A stretch of DNA of 64,000 bases from an uncultured Chloroflexus sp. (GTDB lineage: Bacteria > Chloroflexota > Chloroflexia > Chloroflexales > Chloroflexaceae), in assembly GCF_937951745.1 (NCBI RefSeq), contig NZ_CALFBQ010000001.1:57452-121451 (forward strand), written 5' to 3'. The translations under genes were made by a program, and so were the position numbers. Below, one piece after another: positions 63,277 through 64,000 of this stretch (its first letter is position 1; every line of letters starts with the position of its first letter). Under the pieces are notes generated by a model that saw only the letters and a program-made list of their open reading frames with translations, was not told the origin of the DNA and searched no databases.

Positions 63277-63378
63277 GCGCGGGTTGGTAGTCCATCTTGC
63301 GCTCGATGGATGGAGTGCGGCAGTCTGACTGCCACACGTTGCTGGTTTTTTGCTTTATTCCCCTTTGTTGATTGCGGA

Positions 63379-64000
63379 TCAGATTTTGACCAGCCGTAAG
63401 CGCACTGTGGCGCCGAGCCAGATATCCTCATCGCCAACCAGTGTTGGCGTGTGCGGGCGTAGCCGACGCCGGACGGGGCCGCAAAAGATGCCGGAGGGAC
63501 TGGCGAGATCAACAATGTGGGCCTGTTCCTCGGTCAGCATGAGGTGCGCATGGCGCAGGGCAATATCTGATCCCAAGACGATCATATGGCAGGCGGGATC
63601 GCTACCGGCTGTGAGCATGCCGGTAGGCAACGTCAAGATTCGATCGCCCTGCTCATCGGTAATGTGGGCTTGCCATACAGGAGTAGTCGGCGATGGGGTT
63701 GGTCGTGTCACAACGCGACGCGGACGCCGTATAAGCCGCACGCCGAGGAGTGCGGCAGCAACCATGCCAAGACTGAACAAGCTATTCAACCACAGAGGCG
63801 TGGTTGTACTAGCAACGACTAGTGCGGCGCGCTGACCGCAGCCGTACACTATCGCTGATGATGGCAATGCGCCGTCGAATTGCGCGCGCCAGCGCCCCGG
63901 CGCGAGTGCAGTGATGGTTTGTGGGAGCTGCGGCGGCGCTTCTTCCGCCCATACGCGCAGATCGTGCGGGGGTGAGGAGCAGCCTACCAGCAGCGCCCAT
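63379..64000 (-). CDS. FHA-domain protein with lipoprotein-like N-terminus (cut by window edge)
   Basis: The frame is open to the window end; a TTG at 63867 is only an internal codon. The extra upstream residues read ALLVGCSSPPHDLRVW, with a lipobox-like LVGC, so the protein may be a lipoprotein or membrane-anchored. A hydrophobic helix follows at LNSLFSLGMVAAALLGVRLI. The FHA domain occupies the C-terminal 100 residues: ILTLPTGMLTAGSDPACHMIV, then SDIALRHAHLMLTEEQAHIVDLASPSGIFCG. FHA domains bind phosphothreonine peptides. The start and length are unknown. It converges with the membrane-protein gene. Confidence 0.8.
   Translation of the reverse strand, partial: WALLVGCSSPPHDLRVWAEEAPPQLPQTITALAPGRWRAQFDGALPSSAIVYGCGQRAALVVASTTTPLWLNSLFSLGMVAAALLGVRLIRRPRRVVTRPTPSPTTPVWQAHITDEQGDRILTLPTGMLTAGSDPACHMIVLGSDIALRHAHLMLTEEQAHIVDLASPSGIFCGPVRRRLRPHTPTLVGDEDIWLGATVRLRLVKI

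Noticed and set aside
1..64000. tRNA, rRNA, CRISPR arrays, transposases or phage genes
   Set aside because: I looked on both strands for typical TTCGA-TCC arms, repeat-spacer patterns and transposase motifs and found none that I could support.

Overview
The window is about 64 kb of high-GC, gene-dense bacterial DNA with no rRNA, tRNA, CRISPR array, phage or transposase genes that I can recognise. The gene content points to a filamentous Chloroflexota bacterium, most likely Chloroflexus or a close relative. The pointers are a SpoVR protein carrying an intein, an adenosylcobalamin acyl-CoA mutase as a stand-alone large subunit, GT-C-type membrane proteins with an LGFP-like C-terminal domain, RsbW/STAS/PP2C signalling with large GAF proteins, and many GC-rich hairpin repeats between genes. 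The organism is an inference; no marker gene settles it.

Layout. 0-6.4 kb: multi-spanning envelope/glycan proteins and a class I aminotransferase. 6.5-9.7 kb: a large secreted subtilisin-type protease. 10.3-15.2 kb: a degenerate GT-A-like protein, a small helical protein, a SRAP (YedK/HMCES) DNA-protein crosslink factor, MurA and a DUF697 membrane protein. 15.3-19.5 kb: a partner-switching operon (STAS antagonist, HATPase-STAS fusion, GAF-GAF-GAF-PP2C phosphatase). 19.5-23.2 kb: an esterase, a ComEA-like protein, endonuclease IV, a DUF2256 zinc-ribbon protein and ComF. 23.3-25.0 kb: an acyl-CoA mutase large subunit with isobutyryl-CoA-type residues. 25.1-26.5 kb: CcmA and CcmB.

26.8-35.3 kb: a leftward operon running PrkA kinase, DUF444/YeaH, SpoVR with intein, PrmC, then a coiled-coil membrane protein and an alpha/beta hydrolase. 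It has a near-consensus promoter and a leader of about 220 nt. 35.3-39.6 kb: CvpA, a GT4 glycosyltransferase, a dynamin-like GTPase and a small membrane protein. 39.7-42.7 kb: a lone receiver domain and a divergent histidine kinase/response regulator pair. 42.8-45.9 kb: a decayed cluster of three related genes broken by frameshifts and stop codons.

46-51 kb: SufE, an aldehyde dehydrogenase, an MBL hydrolase and an M20 peptidase. 51.2-54.4 kb: a PAS-PAS-STAS (RsbR-like) sensor, and an ECF sigma factor followed by its anti-sigma factor. 54.4-56.6 kb: a RibD-C reductase, a phosphatidylserine-decarboxylase-like protein that has lost catalytic residues, and a CBS pair. 56.8-60.8 kb: a translationally coupled methyltransferase/SMR transporter/membrane-protein operon and a second methyltransferase. 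61-64 kb: an FAH-fold protein lacking its metal ligands, a membrane protein and a truncated lipoprotein-like FHA protein.

Themes. Regulation is heavy: partner switching, two-component systems, an ECF sigma factor, a PrkA kinase and an FHA protein. Several proteins keep a family fold but have changed catalytic residues (MurA Cys to Asp, FAH without metal ligands, PSD-like without Ser and His). Many neighbouring genes overlap by four bases (ATGA, GTGA or TTGA), which implies translational coupling. Promoter calls were made by eye from -35/-10 hexamers and are predictions.
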